Positions 15,931 through 24,740 of a DNA stretch of 64,000 nt are shown piece by piece. The stretch covers positions 8,728-72,727 of the forward strand of contig CAYZWF010000004.1 of the NCBI GenBank assembly GCA_964482135.1. Direction: 5' to 3'. A program made the position numbers and the translations under genes. The first letter of the stretch is position 1; every line of letters begins with the position of its first letter. The DNA comes from UBA11136 sp964482135 (GTDB lineage: Bacteria; Pseudomonadota; Alphaproteobacteria; UBA11136). Under the pieces are notes generated by a model, which saw nothing but the letters and a program-made list of their open reading frames with translations, was not told where the DNA came from and did no database searches.

Positions 15931-16704
15931 TCACTCCCGGTCCTTGCCTTGCCGCCGCTGATAGGCCTGCCACAAATCGGGACGGCGCTCACGGGTGGCT
16001 TTCTCGGCCATGTCGCGGCGCCAGGCGCGGATATTATCGTGATGCCCGGACAGCAATATTTCGGGCACCTCCCGGTCTTCCCATGTCTGGGGCCGGGTAT
16101 AGTGGGGATATTCAAGCAATCCCCGTTCGAAACTCTCCTCCTCCAATGTGGCCGCATCGCCGACAACGCCGGGAAGCAGCCGCACACAGGCGTCAATCAA
16201 TGCCAGCGCCGCTGGCTCGCCGCCGGAGAGCACATAATCACCGAGGCTGACTTCCTCGATCCGGCGCGTCTCCAGCACGCGTTCGTCCAGCCCCTCATAG
16301 CGGCCACATAACAGGACCACACCCTTGCCCGCAGCCAGTTCGCCAACCCTTTCCTGGGTCAACAGCCGGCCCCGGGGCGAAAGATAGATCGCCGGACGGG
16401 CTCCCGTGGCGGGGGTTTTGCCCTGTTTTTCGGCCTCTGTCGAGTCCGGTAGCGAATCCAGCGCGGCGGCGGCCACATCTGGCCGCATCACCATGCCGGG
16501 TCCGCCGCCGAAGGGCGTGTCGTCCACGGTGCGGTGTTTATCGCTTGCAAAGTCCCGAATGTCCACCGTTTCCATGGCCCAGTCGCCGTTTTTCAGCGCC
16601 CGCCCCGCCAGCGAGTGTCCCAGGGGCCCCGGAAACATCTCCGGGAACAGGGTCAGCACGGTTGCCGTCCATGTGTTCGTCCGGGATGTGGCGGCCGCGT
16701 TCAT
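15931..16704 (-). CDS. trmD: tRNA (guanine-N1)-methyltransferase
   Basis: The 257-residue TrmD shows the knotted SPOUT motifs LLCGRYEGLDERV and SLGDYVLSGGEPAALALIDA, plus DDTPFGGGPGMVM near residue 62. It methylates G37 next to the anticodon and so limits frameshifting. It overlaps the rimM stop by 4 bp. The C-terminal HYTRPQTWEDREVPEILLSG segment is the conserved tRNA-binding part. Confidence 0.97.
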   Translation of the reverse strand: MNAAATSRTNTWTATVLTLFPEMFPGPLGHSLAGRALKNGDWAMETVDIRDFASDKHRTVDDTPFGGGPGMVMRPDVAAAALDSLPDSTEAEKQGKTPATGARPAIYLSPRGRLLTQERVGELAAGKGVVLLCGRYEGLDERVLETRRIEEVSLGDYVLSGGEPAALALIDACVRLLPGVVGDAATLEEESFERGLLEYPHYTRPQTWEDREVPEILLSGHHDNIRAWRRDMAEKATRERRPDLWQAYQRRQGKDRE

Positions 16705-17264
16705 TGCTCTTCGCTCCCGTTCTCATCGCCTTTCTCGCCCGTCCATCGCGGCGGATCGGCCACCACATAGCCCGCCTCCATATTGACCTCCGGCACCGCC
16801 TCGCGGGTAAAGGGCAGCATCATTTCACCACCGTCTTTGCCCTCAGGGCTGTGGATATCGAGGATGTCCCCGGCGCCGTAGTTATGTACCGCCTTGATGG
16901 TCCCCAGCACCTCCCCCTCCAGGGAGCGCACCTCCAGTCCCACAAGGTCGTCACGGTAATATTCGTCCCCTTGCGGCTGCGGCAGCGCCGATCGCGGCAC
17001 ATAGAGCTTCTTGCCCTTGAGCGCCTGCGCCGCGTCGCGGTCGCTGACACCTTCCATCTCCGCCACCACCGCGCCCTTGGCCTCGCCGGTGATGCGCAGG
17101 GCCGCGCTGTCCTCGCCTTCGCCCACCGTGACCTCGCCATAGGCGGCCACATGGGCGGGGTCGGCGGTGAAGCTCTTGATGCGCAACGCGCCGCGAACGC
17201 CGTGGGCGCCGGTAACGACGCCCACACAGACCCGTTCAGACGCTGTGCTTGTGGCTGGCGGCAT
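16701..17264 (-). CDS. rimM: 16S rRNA processing protein RimM
   Basis: At 187 residues it has the RimM N-terminal domain (VCVGVVTGAHGVRGALRIKSFT) and the PRC-barrel (YYRDDLVGLEVRSLEGEVLGTI). RimM assists 30S head maturation around ribosomal protein S19. It follows rpsP by 30 bp and overlaps trmD by 4 bp. The last ~15 residues are a charged tail (EKGDENGSEEQ). Confidence 0.96.
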   Translation of the reverse strand: MPPATSTASERVCVGVVTGAHGVRGALRIKSFTADPAHVAAYGEVTVGEGEDSAALRITGEAKGAVVAEMEGVSDRDAAQALKGKKLYVPRSALPQPQGDEYYRDDLVGLEVRSLEGEVLGTIKAVHNYGAGDILDIHSPEGKDGGEMMLPFTREAVPEVNMEAGYVVADPPRWTGEKGDENGSEEQ

Positions 17265-17294
17265 GGCGGCCTCCCCGGCCGTGACGGTTGCGGC

Positions 17295-17870
17295 TTAGGA
17301 CTTGTCCTCTTCCTTAGATTCCTCGGCAGGCGCTTCCTCGGCTTTAGCTTCCTCAGCGGGAGCTTCCTCAGCGGGGGCTTCTTCCGCCGGGGCCTCTTCC
17401 GCGGGAGCCTCCTCGGCCTTGGCTTCCTCAGCGGGAGCTTCCTCAGCAGGCGCTTCCTCAGCAGGAGCCTCTTCGGCGGGAGCTTCCGCCTCTGCCTTGG
17501 CTTCCGCTTCCTTGGCCTCGGCGGCGGCCTTATCGGCCTCTTCCTTGGCGGCGAGGCGCTCCAGGGTCTTAGGCTTGGGCTTGTCTTTCTTGGTCTGTCC
17601 GGTGGGGATCGGTGGCTTCTCATAGAGCCCCACATCGGCCAGGAAACGGGCGACGCGGGTGCTGGGCTTGGCGCCGACACCAAGCCAGTATTTGATGCGC
17701 TCTTCCTTCAGGTTCACGCGGTCGGGATGGTCCTTGGCCACCATGGGATTATGGGTGCCCACCCGCTCGATGAAGCGGCCGTCGCGGGGCATGCGTGAAT
17801 CGGTGACGACGATACGGTAAAAGGGGCGTTTCTTGGCGCCGCCCCGGGCCATTCTGATTTTCAGTGACAT
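17295..17870 (-). CDS. rpsP: 30S ribosomal protein S16 with a long EAPAE-repeat tail
   Basis: Residues 1-80 are an ordinary S16 (MSLKIRMARGGAKKRPFYRI, RDGRFIERVGTHNP). After a Lys-rich linker the protein runs to residue 191 in near-perfect pentapeptides of the type EAPAE, interrupted by EAKAE, and ends KEEDKS. S16 is normally 75-100 residues (some alphaproteobacteria are longer). At DNA level the tail is a set of 15-bp repeats. The extension is strongly acidic and low-complexity, the same style as in L19. It is the first gene of the rpsP-rimM-trmD-rplS set, 51 bp after ffh. Confidence 0.95.
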   Translation of the reverse strand: MSLKIRMARGGAKKRPFYRIVVTDSRMPRDGRFIERVGTHNPMVAKDHPDRVNLKEERIKYWLGVGAKPSTRVARFLADVGLYEKPPIPTGQTKKDKPKPKTLERLAAKEEADKAAAEAKEAEAKAEAEAPAEEAPAEEAPAEEAPAEEAKAEEAPAEEAPAEEAPAEEAPAEEAKAEEAPAEESKEEDKS

Positions 17871-17921
17871 GATGTGTGTGTCTTTCCTTGCTGGTTATTC
17901 TTTAAAAAACGAATCGAAAAA

Positions 17922-19370
17922 TTACGGCAGTTTGGGGAGTTTGCCGGGCAGTCCCCCAGGAAGCCCATCAGGAACCCCCCCAGGCAACCCATCGGCTAAT
18001 CCATCAGGCAGTTCACCGGGCATTCCACCGGGCATTTGGCTCATGAGATCGGCGGGCAGGCCCTTGCCGCCCATTTTCCCCATGCGTTTCATCATCCGGT
18101 TCATATCCTTGAACTGTTTGAGAAGCCGGTTGACGTCGGAGACGGCGGTGCCGGACCCCCTCGCCACCCGCTTCTTGCGCGAGGCCTTGAGAATTTCGGG
18201 ACGTTGGCGTTCTTTGGGTGTCATGGAAGAGATGATGGCCTGCTGACGCTTGATGAGTTTCTCGTCGAGGTCGGCTTCCGCCATCTGTTTCTTGATCTTG
18301 CCGATGCCGGGCATCAGCCCCATGAGCTTGCCCATGCCGCCCATCTTGGAAATCTGGGCCAGCTGCGAGGCGAAATCCTCCAGGTCGAAGCTGCCCTTCT
18401 GCATCTTTTTCGCCAGCCGCTCGGCCTCTTTCTGGTCGATGACCTCGCTGGCCTTTTCCACCAGCCCCACCACGTCGCCCATGCCGAGGATGCGTCCGGC
18501 GATGCGGTCGGGATGAAAGGCCTCCAGCGCGTCCAGCTTTTCCCCGGTGCCCAGCAACTTGATGGGACAGCCGGTCACCGCGCGCATGGACAGGGCCGCG
18601 CCGCCACGGGCGTCGCCGTCGATACGGGTGAGCACGATCCCGCTCAGGGTGATCTTGTCATGGAAGCTCTGGGCCACCTTCACCGCGTCCTGGCCGGTCA
18701 TGGCGTCGGCCACCAACAATGTTTCCTTCGGGTTCGCCAGCGCCGCCAGCGCCGCCAGCTCGTCCATCAGTTCGTCGTCGATGTGAATGCGCCCGGCGCT
18801 GTCCAGCAGCACCAGGTCAAAACCTTTCCGCGCCGCCGTTTCCAGGGCGCGCTTGGTAATCTCCAGCGGTTTTTCATCGGCCACAATGGGCAGGGTGGCG
18901 ATGCCCGCCTCGCGGCCGAGAACCGCCAGCTGTTCCTGGGCGGCGGGACGATAGACGTCGAGTGACGCCATCAGCGCCTTTTTCTTTTCTTTTTGCTGAA
19001 GGTCGAGGGCGATCTTGGCGCAGGTGGTGGTCTTGCCCGAGCCCTGCAGGCCCGCCAGCAATAGCGCCACCGGCGGCGCGGCGGCGAGATCGAGCGCCAC
19101 ACCTTCCCCGCCCAGGGTTTCCACCAGATGATCATGGACGATCTTCACCACCATCTGGCCCGGGGTGACGCTTTTCACCACCTCCTCGCCACAGGCCGCT
19201 TCCCGGACCTGGGCAATGAATTCCTTGACCACGGACAGGGCCACGTCGGCCTCGAGCAGGGCCACGCGGACCTCGCGCAGGCCTTCGTCGATATCCTCTT
19301 GCGACAGCGCGCCGCGCCCCTTGAGGCGGTCGAAGGTGGCGCCAAGCCGGTTGGATAAATTCTCGAACAT
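17922..19370 (-). CDS. ffh: Signal recognition particle protein Ffh
   Basis: The 482-residue protein has the N domain, the GTPase motifs GLQGSGKTTTCAK, DSAGR and TRIDGDARGG, and a methionine-rich M domain with the RNA-binding KKRVARGSGTAVSDVNRLLKQF segment. It binds signal sequences and 4.5S RNA and docks with FtsY, encoded at 21.9 kb. The C-terminal ~40 residues are a Gly/Pro/Leu repeat (units like DGLPGG) beyond the usual end. It is divergent from dapF, so a shared promoter region lies in 19371-19599. Confidence 0.97.
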   Translation of the reverse strand: MFENLSNRLGATFDRLKGRGALSQEDIDEGLREVRVALLEADVALSVVKEFIAQVREAACGEEVVKSVTPGQMVVKIVHDHLVETLGGEGVALDLAAAPPVALLLAGLQGSGKTTTCAKIALDLQQKEKKKALMASLDVYRPAAQEQLAVLGREAGIATLPIVADEKPLEITKRALETAARKGFDLVLLDSAGRIHIDDELMDELAALAALANPKETLLVADAMTGQDAVKVAQSFHDKITLSGIVLTRIDGDARGGAALSMRAVTGCPIKLLGTGEKLDALEAFHPDRIAGRILGMGDVVGLVEKASEVIDQKEAERLAKKMQKGSFDLEDFASQLAQISKMGGMGKLMGLMPGIGKIKKQMAEADLDEKLIKRQQAIISSMTPKERQRPEILKASRKKRVARGSGTAVSDVNRLLKQFKDMNRMMKRMGKMGGKGLPADLMSQMPGGMPGELPDGLADGLPGGVPDGLPGGLPGKLPKLP

Positions 19371-19599
19371 GGACGTCCCTGTGGTTGCCTACAGTCAAAG
19401 CAAAAAAGCACCAGTGCGCGAAACTCGCGGGCTGGTGGACTCCGGCCCTCTGGGGGCGTGGGAGCGTTCGTTTTCACTCTGTTAAACGTGAATGGCGCGG
19501 AATGTAGGCGTGGCCGGGTTTCAAGTCAAGCCGGGTGGGTTTGCCGCCATCGCCATCAAATTGTTTCCATTTGCCCCGAGTCTGCTCTATATGGCGCTT

Positions 19600-20448
19600 A
19601 TGAACAGCATGCCTTTCATAAAGATGCACGGGCTCGGCAACGATTTCGTCATCCTCGACGCGCGGGAAACGGCTCTGGCCCTCGACGGGTTGGCCGCGCG
19701 CGCCATCGCCGACCGTCATACCGGGGTCGGCTGTGACCAGGTGATCGTCATGGAGAAAGCCGATGACGGGCTGGCCGACGTGTTCATGCGCATCTTCAAC
19801 GCCGATGGCGGCGAAGTGGCGGCCTGTGGCAACGCCGCGCGTTGTGTGGCCTCGCTGCTGTTTTCCGATTCAAAAGCCGACCATGTGGTGATTGGCACCG
19901 AAAGCGGGCTGCGCGACGCCGAGAAAACGCCCGACGGCCAGATTTCCGTGGATATGGGGCGGGCGCTGTTCGACTGGCGCGACATCCCCCTGGCCGAGGC
20001 CACCGACAGCAACCACCCCGGCATCTCCGAGGGCCCCCTTTCCGACGGCTGCGCGGTGGGTATGGGCAATCCCCATCTGGTGTTCTTCGTTGACGACGCC
20101 GAAGCGGTGGCGCTGGAAAAACTGGGGCCGAAGCTGGAACGCCATCCCCTGTTTCCCGAACGCACTAATGTGGAAATCGTCGAGATGCTGTCTCCGGACA
20201 AACTGCGCCTGCGTGTCTGGGAGCGCGGCGCCGGTATCACCAACGCCTGCGGCACCGGGGCCTGCGCGGCGCTGGTGGCGGCTCACCGCCGGGGGTTGTC
20301 GGGACGCCGGGCCGAGGTTGTGCTTGACGGCGGTACACTTGTGGTAGAATGGCTCGCCGATGACCATGTGTTATTGACGGGTCCGGTTTCCTCGAGCTTC
20401 AGTGGTGAACTGGACCAAAATCTCCTGACGGCAGGGAAGGCGTCATGA
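19600..20448 (+). CDS. dapF: Diaminopimelate epimerase
   Basis: The start at 19600 (MNSMPFIKMHGLGNDFVILD) is chosen; Met at 19591 and 19609 are equally close to the conserved start, while the longer frame from 19492 lacks similarity. DapF (282 residues) carries the two catalytic cysteines, in ACGNAARCV and in NACGTGACA. It converts LL- to meso-diaminopimelate for lysine and peptidoglycan synthesis. It overlaps mtaB by 4 bp, starting a dapF-mtaB-ftsY operon. Confidence 0.95.
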   Translation: MNSMPFIKMHGLGNDFVILDARETALALDGLAARAIADRHTGVGCDQVIVMEKADDGLADVFMRIFNADGGEVAACGNAARCVASLLFSDSKADHVVIGTESGLRDAEKTPDGQISVDMGRALFDWRDIPLAEATDSNHPGISEGPLSDGCAVGMGNPHLVFFVDDAEAVALEKLGPKLERHPLFPERTNVEIVEMLSPDKLRLRVWERGAGITNACGTGACAALVAAHRRGLSGRRAEVVLDGGTLVVEWLADDHVLLTGPVSSSFSGELDQNLLTAGKAS

Positions 20449-21860
20449 GCCCAGAGGAGACAGAACACACAGAGAGCCGGGAAACGGCTGAGACCACGGC
20501 GGGCGCGGCGGATGCGGTGCGCGTGGTGACGCTTGGCTGCCGCCTCAACAGCTTCGAATCCGAGATCATCCGCGACCATGCCACAGCGGGAAGCGGTGGG
20601 GAAAACAGTGCCGGAAGCAAGGATCAGAACGGCGAAACCCCCAATGGAACCATAGTGGTCAATACCTGTGCGGTAACTGCGGAGGCCGAGCGTCAGGCGC
20701 GCCAGACCATCCGCCGCCTGCGCCGCGAAAGCCCCGCCGCGCGTATCGTCGTTACCGGTTGCGCCGCCCAGCTTTCACCGGGAACCTACGCCGCCATGCC
20801 AGAGGTGAACCGGGTGCTGGGCAATACCGAAAAGCTCGATCCCGCCCGTTTTTTGGCCTCCGACATAGAACAAGGCGCGCCGGTGGCGGTGTCTGACATA
20901 TCCGCCGCGCGTGAGACGGCTCCCCATCTGATTTCCGGATTCGAGGGCCGCAGCCGCGCCTTCCTCCAGGTCCAGCAGGGCTGTGACCGTGACTGCACCT
21001 TCTGCATCATTCCCGCCGCGCGCGGGTCCAGCCGCAGTATTCCTCTGGGGCGAATCGTCGCACAGGCGCGCCTTCTCGCCGCTAACGGCTACCGCGAGTT
21101 CGTGCTGACCGGGGTTGATCTCGCTTCTTACGGGGACGATCTTCCAGGCGGGGTAACGCTGGGAAGCGCGGTGCGCCGCCTGTTAGCACAGGTTCCGGAG
21201 ATTTCCCGGCTGCGCATGTCGTCCCTCGATCCGGCCCGTTTCGACGAGGATCTTTTCTCACTTATTGAATCGGAGCCCAGGCTTATGCCGCATCTCCACT
21301 TGAGCTTGCAGGCCGGTGATGACATGATTTTACGGCGCATGAAGCGCCGCCACAGCCGGGACCAGGCCCTGGATTTGTGCCGGACATTGCGCCAGCGCCG
21401 CCCCGGCGTGGTCTTCGGCGCCGACCTTATCGCCGGATTTCCCACCGAAACGGCGGCCATGTTCGAGAACACGTTGTCGTTAATAGAGGAATGCGGATTG
21501 ACCTATCTCCATGTATTTCCCTTCTCCCCGCGTCCCGGTACGCCGGCGGCGCATATGCCGCAAGTGGCGGGGCCTGAGCGCAAAGCGCGGGCGGCGCTGC
21601 TGCGCGGGGCCGGTAAGGCGGCGCTGAAGCGTCATCTCGATTCCCTTGTGGGAAGCGATGTGTCGGTGCTGGTGGAGCGCCCCGGCTGGGGCCACAGCGA
21701 GACCTTCGCGCCGGTGCGCCTCACAGGCGACGCGCGTTCCTTGCCCACGGGCTCCATCGCCCGGGCCAAAGTGCGCGGCGTGGCGGAAGAGACAGAGCTT
21801 ATGGCCGAAGTTTTGGCCGATTGCACCACGGAAACATTTCCCGGTGAGGCGGCGGCATGA
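20445..21860 (+). CDS. mtaB: tRNA t6A37 methylthiotransferase MtaB
   Basis: The 471-residue radical-SAM protein has the UPF0004 cysteines (TLGCRLN, NTCAVT, TGCAAQ) for the auxiliary [4Fe-4S] cluster, and the radical-SAM triad in CDRDCTFCIIP. It adds a methylthio group to t6A at position 37 of tRNA. Residues 35-55 contain a Gly/Ser/Asn-rich insertion (SGGENSAGSKDQNGE) not expected in the family. It lies between dapF and ftsY with 4-bp overlaps on both sides, an order common in alphaproteobacteria. Confidence 0.93.
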   Translation: MSPEETEHTESRETAETTAGAADAVRVVTLGCRLNSFESEIIRDHATAGSGGENSAGSKDQNGETPNGTIVVNTCAVTAEAERQARQTIRRLRRESPAARIVVTGCAAQLSPGTYAAMPEVNRVLGNTEKLDPARFLASDIEQGAPVAVSDISAARETAPHLISGFEGRSRAFLQVQQGCDRDCTFCIIPAARGSSRSIPLGRIVAQARLLAANGYREFVLTGVDLASYGDDLPGGVTLGSAVRRLLAQVPEISRLRMSSLDPARFDEDLFSLIESEPRLMPHLHLSLQAGDDMILRRMKRRHSRDQALDLCRTLRQRRPGVVFGADLIAGFPTETAAMFENTLSLIEECGLTYLHVFPFSPRPGTPAAHMPQVAGPERKARAALLRGAGKAALKRHLDSLVGSDVSVLVERPGWGHSETFAPVRLTGDARSLPTGSIARAKVRGVAEETELMAEVLADCTTETFPGEAAA

Positions 21861-22792
21861 CGGGGCACAAGACAGGGGGTTGGTTGTCGCGGCTGCGTTC
21901 GGGGATGAGCCGTTCCTCGAAAAGCATCAGCGACGGCGTGGCGAAAATCTTCACCAATAACCGGCTCGATGCCGAAACCCTGGGGGAACTGGAAGAGTTG
22001 CTGATTTCCGCCGATATGGGCGTGGCCACGGCGAGCCAACTGGTGGGGTCTCTCGAGCGCCACCGTTTTCACGAGGAAATCTCACCCGATCAATTGCGTG
22101 AAATGCTGGCCGACAGCGTCGCCGGCATTCTCGAGCCGGTGGCCAAGCCGCTGGTGCCCGATCCCGACCTCAAGCCCCATGTGATCCTTGTGGTGGGCGT
22201 CAACGGCAGCGGCAAGACCACCACCATCGGCAAGCTCGCCAAGATGTACGCCGATGACGGGTTATCGGTAATGCTGGTGGCGGGCGATACCTTCCGCGCG
22301 GCGGCCGTGGAACAGCTTGAAATCTGGGGTGAGCGGGCGGGCTGCCCGGTGATTTCCGGGGCCCCGGAAGCCGATGCCGCGGGTCTTGTTTTCGATGCCA
22401 TGAAAAAGGCGCGGAGCAAGAAGACCGACGTGCTTCTTGTTGATACCGCCGGCCGCCTGCAAAACAAGAAAGACCTGATGGCGGGGCTCCAGAAAATCAT
22501 CCGCGTCATGCAAAAGGTGGACGCAACCGCCCCCCATAGCTGTCTTCTGGTGCTCGACGCCACCACCGGCCAGAACGCCCATTCCCAGGTGGAAACCTTC
22601 CGCGAGATGGTCAATGTGACGGGGCTGGCGGTGACCAAGTTCGACGGCACCGCGCGCGGCGGGGTGCTGGTGGCGCTGGCCGATAAATTCGCCATGCCGG
22701 TTCACGCCGTGGGCGTGGGCGAGGCCATAGACGACCTGCGCCCCTTCTCGCCGGCCATCTTCGCCGATTCCCTGATGGGCGTGGAACGCTAG
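21857..22792 (+). CDS. ftsY: Signal recognition particle receptor FtsY
   Basis: This 311-residue FtsY has the NG domain with GVNGSGKTTTIGKL, DTAGRLQNK and TKFDGTARGG. The long acidic A domain of enterobacterial FtsY is missing; only a short basic N-terminus (KTGGWLSRLRSGMSRSS) remains, as in many alphaproteobacteria. It docks Ffh-ribosome complexes at the inner membrane. It overlaps mtaB by 4 bp. Confidence 0.96.
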   Translation: MTGHKTGGWLSRLRSGMSRSSKSISDGVAKIFTNNRLDAETLGELEELLISADMGVATASQLVGSLERHRFHEEISPDQLREMLADSVAGILEPVAKPLVPDPDLKPHVILVVGVNGSGKTTTIGKLAKMYADDGLSVMLVAGDTFRAAAVEQLEIWGERAGCPVISGAPEADAAGLVFDAMKKARSKKTDVLLVDTAGRLQNKKDLMAGLQKIIRVMQKVDATAPHSCLLVLDATTGQNAHSQVETFREMVNVTGLAVTKFDGTARGGVLVALADKFAMPVHAVGVGEAIDDLRPFSPAIFADSLMGVER

Positions 22793-22821
22793 GACGTCCG
22801 GCCAGGTACCCCACTACTAAG

Positions 22822-23295
22822 ATGTCAGATTATCAGTACGAATATATTCTGTGGCTCAACGTCATGGCCTATGCCCTCCATATCATCGAGGAATACGCCA
22901 TGGATTGGCGGGGCTGGGCCGAGAACTCCCTGGGGTTCAAGGGCATTGAATGGGGCCAGTTTTATGTGGTGAACACCTGCGCCATGGTGCTTGCCATTGC
23001 TGCCGCGGTGATCGGCTGGCGTCTGCCCGAGGTGTCGCTTGCGGTACCGGCGACGTTTTTCATCAACGCCGTGTTTTTCCATCTTCTGCCGACGCTGCGC
23101 ATGGGCGTCTATTCGCCGGGTACCGCCACGGCGGTGGTGCTTTACCTTCCGGTAACGGTGGCCGCCTATATCCTGGCTGATATGGATGGCGTGCTGACGC
23201 TGCGGGTGGGGGTAATTTCCTTCCTCCTCGGGGCTGCGTTAATGGCCTTCCCGGTGGTGCTGCAACGCTTGAAGGCGCGGGCCGCCGCCTCCTGA
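22822..23295 (+). CDS. HXXEE-domain membrane protein
   Basis: The 157-residue protein has four or five hydrophobic segments and the motifs that name the HXXEE family: HIIEEYAMDW near residue 20 and NAVFFHLLPTLRMGVYSPGT near residue 85. The His and Glu residues would face the membrane region. The function of the family is not established. It follows ftsY by 29 bp, so cotranscription is possible. Confidence 0.8.
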   Translation: MSDYQYEYILWLNVMAYALHIIEEYAMDWRGWAENSLGFKGIEWGQFYVVNTCAMVLAIAAAVIGWRLPEVSLAVPATFFINAVFFHLLPTLRMGVYSPGTATAVVLYLPVTVAAYILADMDGVLTLRVGVISFLLGAALMAFPVVLQRLKARAAAS

Positions 23296-23305
23296 CCTCC
23301 GCCCC

Positions 23306-24580
23306 CTAACGGTCGTAAGACACCCGCCATATGCGGTTGCCCACATCGTCGGCGATGAGCAGGCTGCCGTCCTTGGCCACCGCCAGTCCGGCGGGGCGGC
23401 CCATGACGCGGGCGGTTTTCCCGCCGCTGGTCCAGAATCCGGTGACGAAGGCCTCGTAATGGCCCTGTGGACGGCCGTCGTGGAAGGGCACCCGCACCAC
23501 CATATAGCCCCGGGGCTTGGCCGCGTTCCATGACCCGTGCAGGGCGACGAAGGCATCGCCGTGATAGTCCTCGGGGAACTGGGCGCCGTCATAAAAAACC
23601 AGCCCCAGGGGCGCGGAATGGGACTCGAACAAAAGATCGGGAACAATGGTTTTTTTCACCAGATCGGGCCGCTTGTCCGCGTATCCGGGCTGCGGATGGG
23701 GCCCGGTATAGGCATAGGGCCAGCCATAGAAGCCGTCGCGGGTAAGCCGTGTCAGATAGTCGGGCACCAGCCCATCGCCCTGTTTGTCGCGCTCATTGAC
23801 CACCACATAGAGATCTTCGGTGCCGGGGTAAAAGGCGATGCCCACCGGGTTGCGCAGCCCGGTGGCGAAGCTCTCGCGGTGCGAGGCGTCGAGGGTGAAT
23901 TCCTGTACCGAGGCGCGGGGCAGGGGCTCCTCGCCGAGATTGCCGCCTGACCCGATGGCCATGTAAAAATGCGTGCCCTTGGGATGAAAGGCGATATTGC
24001 GGGTCCAGTGGCCGTTACCGGGGCCCAGTGCGCCGCCGGCGGTGACAAGCTGGGTGGGGCCGGCGGGGCGGACCAGGCCCGGGCGATAGGGCAGGCGCCG
24101 GACCCGCTGTGTGTCGGCCACGTAAAGCCAGCGTTTGCGCAGCGCCATGCCGTGGGGGCCTTTGAAACCCTCGGCATAGGTAACGATGGTGTCGGCCTTG
24201 CCGTCATTATCCTTGTCACGCAACAGGGTGATGCGTCCGACCGCCGATTCAGCCAGGAACACATCGCCGTTTGCGGCCACGGCGAGCCAGCGCGCGTCGT
24301 CAAACCCTTCGGCGAAGACGGTGGCCGTAAAACCAGGCATGGTTTTGATCTGCGGTGTGCCCCGAGCCGGGGCGGGGATGGGCGGATTGATGGCGCTGGA
24401 GGTGGCGCCGGGGGCGGGCAGTTCTTCCGCGCGCACCTCGAATCGCGTGCCGGGCGCCACATTTTGGGCTTGGGCGGTGGTCTGGACGGCGGAAAAGAAT
24501 GGTAATGACGCCAAAAACAAAAAAAACAAGCCTATCCGCGCGAGCCTGTGTCGTAGCCTTAAAGTCCCTGTTTCAGCCAT
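23306..24580 (-). CDS. Exported PQQ-type sugar/aldose dehydrogenase family protein
   Basis: An N-terminal signal peptide (basic start, hydrophobic IGLFFLFLASLPFF, then AQAQ) precedes a six-bladed propeller of the soluble glucose/L-sorbosone dehydrogenase family. Visible family motifs are GLRNPVGIAFYPGTEDLYVVVNERD and DYHGDAFVALHGSWN, plus VDDVGNRIWRV at the end. Members use PQQ to oxidise aldoses in the periplasm, but many relatives have no proven substrate. No pqq genes are in view. It is transcribed away from the DUF2336 gene. Confidence 0.8.
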   Translation of the reverse strand: MAETGTLRLRHRLARIGLFFLFLASLPFFSAVQTTAQAQNVAPGTRFEVRAEELPAPGATSSAINPPIPAPARGTPQIKTMPGFTATVFAEGFDDARWLAVAANGDVFLAESAVGRITLLRDKDNDGKADTIVTYAEGFKGPHGMALRKRWLYVADTQRVRRLPYRPGLVRPAGPTQLVTAGGALGPGNGHWTRNIAFHPKGTHFYMAIGSGGNLGEEPLPRASVQEFTLDASHRESFATGLRNPVGIAFYPGTEDLYVVVNERDKQGDGLVPDYLTRLTRDGFYGWPYAYTGPHPQPGYADKRPDLVKKTIVPDLLFESHSAPLGLVFYDGAQFPEDYHGDAFVALHGSWNAAKPRGYMVVRVPFHDGRPQGHYEAFVTGFWTSGGKTARVMGRPAGLAVAKDGSLLIADDVGNRIWRVSYDR

Positions 24581-24600
24581 TTTTACCCTTCCCGTAGCGA

Positions 24601-24614
24601 GTGATATACATCAC
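24601..24614. promoter_or_regulatory. CRP/FNR-type dyad between divergent genes
   Basis: GTGA-N6-TCAC (GTGATATACATCAC) is a perfect dyad with the core spacing of a CRP-family site. It is 20 bp before the dehydrogenase start and ~125 bp before the DUF2336 start. A second small palindrome, TTAAGGCTTAA, is at 24647-24657. Which regulator binds, if any, is unknown. Confidence 0.4.
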
Positions 24615-24740
24615 TTTGTTGCATATGGATTTGCCGTAGTATTTTGTTAAGGCTTAATCGCCATATTAGCCCCAACGCATGTTGCCGCCACAAGGGACCG
24701 TGTGCAACCATGGGAAGAGTGACAGCGAGTTTCCGGAAAC

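Noticed and set aside
17330..17560. Repeated units in rpsP as a CRISPR array or satellite
   Set aside because: The 15-bp units are contiguous, in frame and without spacers; they encode the acidic tail of S16.
16545..17798. 417-codon open frame with GFLSGSF-like repeats
   Set aside because: It is the antisense reading of rimM and of the EAPAE-repeat tail of rpsP; the apparent repeat protein is only the complement of that tail.
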